A DNA stretch of 23,431 bases from JAEUMD01 sp964559355 (GTDB lineage Bacteria; Pseudomonadota; Alphaproteobacteria; Rhizobiales; Hyphomicrobiaceae): positions 1 through 23,431 of the forward strand of contig CAZLHQ010000035.1 of assembly GCA_964559355.1 (NCBI GenBank), written 5' to 3'. Below are positions 20,995-23,431 of the stretch, piece after piece (positions within the stretch are counted from its first letter, which is position 1; the number at the start of each line of letters is the position of its first letter). The notes beneath the pieces are model-generated. The model was not told the DNA's origin. It searched no databases and saw nothing but the letters and a program-made list of their open reading frames with translations. A program made the translations under genes and the position numbers.

Positions 20995-23112
20995 ATGCTT
21001 CGTCTCGTCGTCTTTCTGCTGGCTATCGCTGCCGTCGCCACGGGCCTGTCGTGGCTTGCCGACCGCCCCGGCCTCATCGTCGTCAACTGGGAAGGCTACG
21101 AGGGCGAGGTCAGCGTCTTCCATGCCGTCGTCGCACTTACATTCCTCGTCGGCGTGGCGATTCTGGCGTGGTCATTGCTGCGCGCAATCTGGACCAGCCC
21201 GGCCACCGTCGGCAACTACTTCTACAAGCGCCGCCAGAAGCGTGGCCTCGACGCGCTATCCTCGGGCATCATCGCCATCGGCGCGGGCGACCGCACCAAC
21301 GCCACGCGCTACGCCATTCAGGCGCGCAAGACCCTGCCCAACGAACCGTTGACGCATCTACTGCGGGCGCAGGCCGCCCAACTGTCCGGCGACAAGACCA
21401 CGGCACGGCGCATTTTCGAGGCCATGCTGTCGCAGCCCGATACCGAGCAACTGGGCTTGCGTGGCCTGTTCCTGGAAGCTCATCGCGAAGGCGAGCTCGA
21501 GGCCGCCCGTCAGTTTGCCGACCGGGCGCTGGCGCTCAATCCGAAACTTGCCTGGTCGACCGAAGCGTTGTTCGACCTGCAGTGCAAAAGCAGCGATTGG
21601 TCCGGCGCCTTGCAAACGCTCGCCTCCGCCAAGAAGCATGGCCACATCGACAAGGACATCGCCGACCGCCGCCGTGCCGTGCTGCTCACCGCGCAGGCGC
21701 AGAAAGCTGAGGACCAGGATCCCGACCGCTCACTGTCGCTGGCGCTCGAAGCCCACAATCTGGCGCCAAGCTTGGTGCCGGCTGCAGCCATCGCCGGGCG
21801 CCTGCTCGCCTCGCGCGGCAATACGCCCAAAGCCGCCAAGGTTCTGCAGAAGACCTGGCTCAAGTCGCCGCATCCCGACCTCGCCACCGCCTATTCGTTC
21901 GCCCGCCTCGGCGACAGCCCGCGCGACCGGCTCGATCGCATCAAGCAGCTTGCCGGTCTGCTGCCCAACTCGCTGGAAAGTCCTATTGCGCTGGCAAGAG
22001 CAGCCATCGAATCTCGCGACTTCGCGACCGCACGCGCCGCACTGGAGCCGCTGCTCGAAGGCCGCATGACACAGCGCGTCGCCACCTTGATGGCGCGCAT
22101 CGAGGGGGAGGAGCATGGCGACAAGGGCCGCGTGCGCGAATGGCTGGCGCGTGCCGTCAATGCGCCGCGCGATCCCGCCTGGACCGCCGATGGCATCGTG
22201 TCGGAAACGTGGGCGCCAGTCTCACCCGTGACCGGCCAGCTCGATGCATTCCAGTGGCGCGTACCCGTCGAACATATGGAGCGTTCGGAAGGCGACCTGC
22301 TGGCGGAAAAGCTCGAGGAGCTGGTGGCCCTCGGCGCACCGTTGGAAGCGATCGAAGCAAAGCCGATCGAGGTCGAGGCCGCTGCAGGCAAAGCAACCGC
22401 GGTTGCGCCGTCTGCGACCGCCAAAGCACCAGAAGCACAGGCGGCGCGTCAACCCGCAACCGCACCGCGACCCAAGGCGGCGCCAGCGGCCGAGGTCGTC
22501 GATGCCGAACCCGTCACCGCTGCCGTCGCACCGATAAAAGCGGCCCCGCAGGCCACAACGCCAACATCACCGGAACCGGCTCCATCACCGGCTTCGGCTC
22601 CATCACCGGCTTCGGCTGCAACCACCACTGCCGTGGCCTCCAGCGTTGCGACGCCCGTCAAATCCGCTGCTCCCGTTGCAGACAAGGCCGCCGACGCCGC
22701 GACCACAACCGCATCGACCGCGGTTGCTTCGCCATCGACGCCTGCCAAATCGGCGACGACGGCTCCCGCGCCCAACACAGCTGTGCCGAAGGCTGCAGCG
22801 CCCGCTGCGGGGGCAACAAGCACTCCGGCCGCCACGCTGCCGGCCCCACCGGTTGTGATCGTCAAGGCTGCCGAAAAGGGCGCGGCGATCGAGGCCAAGA
22901 CCGTGGTATCGGTTGCAGCACGGCCGCAATCAGCCACCGTGGCAGCATCGACCAACAACGGCAAATCGGCGAGCAGCGAAGCAAAGCCCGCCGAGAAATC
23001 CTCGGAAACGAAGATCTTTGTTTCGCCGCGCGCGCCCGATGATCCGGGGCCGGACGCCGCCGATACCGAGGAACCGAGCCGCGCGATGCCGCGCTATGTG
23101 ACGAAGTGGTAG
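20995..23112 (+). CDS. hemY: HemY N-terminal-domain protein with long low-complexity tail
   Basis: 705 residues from ATG 20995, with GAGGGG 7-8 nt upstream, starting 13 bp after the mic60 stop. Two transmembrane segments (about 2-22 and 43-65) enclose the HemY signature GLIVVNWEGYEGEVS; TPR-like helical repeats follow to about residue 440. This is the TPR-type HemY of proteobacteria, not protoporphyrinogen oxidase; its exact function is unsettled. Residues ~455-665 are an Ala/Pro/Thr/Lys-rich linker, longer than I would expect for the family, with an 18-bp tandem duplication. The last residues APDDPGPDAADTEEP...YVTKW return to a pattern seen at HemY C-termini, so the linker is an insertion rather than a random extension. 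Confidence 0.92.
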   Translation: MLRLVVFLLAIAAVATGLSWLADRPGLIVVNWEGYEGEVSVFHAVVALTFLVGVAILAWSLLRAIWTSPATVGNYFYKRRQKRGLDALSSGIIAIGAGDRTNATRYAIQARKTLPNEPLTHLLRAQAAQLSGDKTTARRIFEAMLSQPDTEQLGLRGLFLEAHREGELEAARQFADRALALNPKLAWSTEALFDLQCKSSDWSGALQTLASAKKHGHIDKDIADRRRAVLLTAQAQKAEDQDPDRSLSLALEAHNLAPSLVPAAAIAGRLLASRGNTPKAAKVLQKTWLKSPHPDLATAYSFARLGDSPRDRLDRIKQLAGLLPNSLESPIALARAAIESRDFATARAALEPLLEGRMTQRVATLMARIEGEEHGDKGRVREWLARAVNAPRDPAWTADGIVSETWAPVSPVTGQLDAFQWRVPVEHMERSEGDLLAEKLEELVALGAPLEAIEAKPIEVEAAAGKATAVAPSATAKAPEAQAARQPATAPRPKAAPAAEVVDAEPVTAAVAPIKAAPQATTPTSPEPAPSPASAPSPASAATTTAVASSVATPVKSAAPVADKAADAATTTASTAVASPSTPAKSATTAPAPNTAVPKAAAPAAGATSTPAATLPAPPVVIVKAAEKGAAIEAKTVVSVAARPQSATVAASTNNGKSASSEAKPAEKSSETKIFVSPRAPDDPGPDAADTEEPSRAMPRYVTKW
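22581..22616 (+). repeat. 18-bp tandem repeat in the hemY linker
   Basis: TCCATCACCGGCTTCGGC occurs twice in direct succession (22581-22598, 22599-22616), in frame, encoding the hexapeptide SPASAP-like repeat in the low-complexity region. It is typical of slippage growth and may vary between strains. Confidence 0.9.
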
Positions 23113-23378
23113 CGCGTGCCGCCACGTCATCGAGTTCGCAAAATGTCTTGGCTCGGCGAGCATCAGGACTGTTCGCGAGCGGTATGGGCGCGTGGGGCTT
23201 CAACCGGCGCAAATTGGGTCCGGGACGGCCATTGGCAATCCATGCGCGGCGCGAGCATTTCATGAGGCGGTCAAGGGCCTTGGCACCGGGCCAGCCGAGA
23301 CTGGGGAGCACACCAGCCTGATCACTTGCATTCGTCAGGCGCGCGGGGTATTCCCTCGGCCTCGATACCGTTGCAAAC
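23113..23378. other. Intergenic region hemY to tRNA-Thr
   Basis: No gene, strong hairpin or repeat that I can support. It should contain the hemY transcript end and the tRNA promoter. Confidence 0.4.
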
Positions 23379-23431
23379 GCCGCTTTAGCTCAGCCGGTAG
23401 AGCACATCATTCGTAATGATGGGGTCGCGTG
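23379..23431 (+). tRNA. tRNA-Thr (anticodon CGT), 5' part, cut by window edge
   Basis: Acceptor strand GCCGCTT, then TA; D-arm GCTC-AGCCGGTA-GAGC; A26; anticodon stem CATCA/TGATG closing the loop TTCGTAA with anticodon CGT, which reads ACG (Thr). The variable loop and the first bases of the T-arm (GCGTG) follow before the window ends. All visible stems pair. Confidence 0.93.

Overview
The window is GC-rich and reads as an alphaproteobacterium, most likely of the Rhizobiales/Hyphomicrobiales. The markers are the hemC–hemD–mic60(mitofilin)–hemY block next to a divergent tsaD/gpsA pair, a TIGR02001-type porin and a DUF6494 protein. The left edge carries the 5' part of dsrA (dissimilatory sulfite reductase alpha, cut by the window edge). 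In an alphaproteobacterium this points to a sulfur oxidiser using the reverse Dsr pathway. The lineage and the oxidative direction are inferences; the dsrA identity is seen directly in its cysteine motifs.

Layout. (1) 1-5130, sulfur/siroheme region: dsrA runs leftward off the edge. Divergent from it are a TauD/TfdA-like dioxygenase, two small unrecognised proteins that overlap by 4 bp, a full-length cysG (siroheme synthase), and a DsrC/TusE-fold protein whose C-terminal arm has lost both redox cysteines (RspA-like). A hairpin closes the group. Siroheme is the precursor of the DsrAB cofactor, so cysG fits the context. (2) 5163-7508: tex on the minus strand. (3) 7930-10380, accessory patch: an HExxH metallopeptidase convergent, with an 8-bp overlap, with a helix-turn-helix protein, then a small putative acetyltransferase. 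(4) 10434-14200, minus strand: a LuxR-type regulator, then a porin–MFS transporter–LuxR (autoinducer-domain) run in which MFS and luxR share ATGA. (5) 14382-17080, minus strand: DUF6494, gpsA, tsaD. (6) 17310-23112, plus strand: hemC, hemD, mic60, hemY. hemC and hemD make uroporphyrinogen III, the substrate of the cysG at the other end of the window. (7) A tRNA-Thr(CGT) is cut by the right edge.

The most unusual structure is a family of composite palindromic elements at 2389-2557, 7543-7710 and 15738-15901. Each is a pair of 73-79 bp hairpins bounded by CTAGTGT/ACACTAG and separated by a 13-14 bp related spacer. Stem sequences differ greatly between copies, but in every copy the two arms stay complementary. 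Where there is a 3-4 nt bulge, it lies on the arm facing the spacer, so the two hairpins mirror each other as in BIME/REP pairs. I do not recognise this element as a named family.
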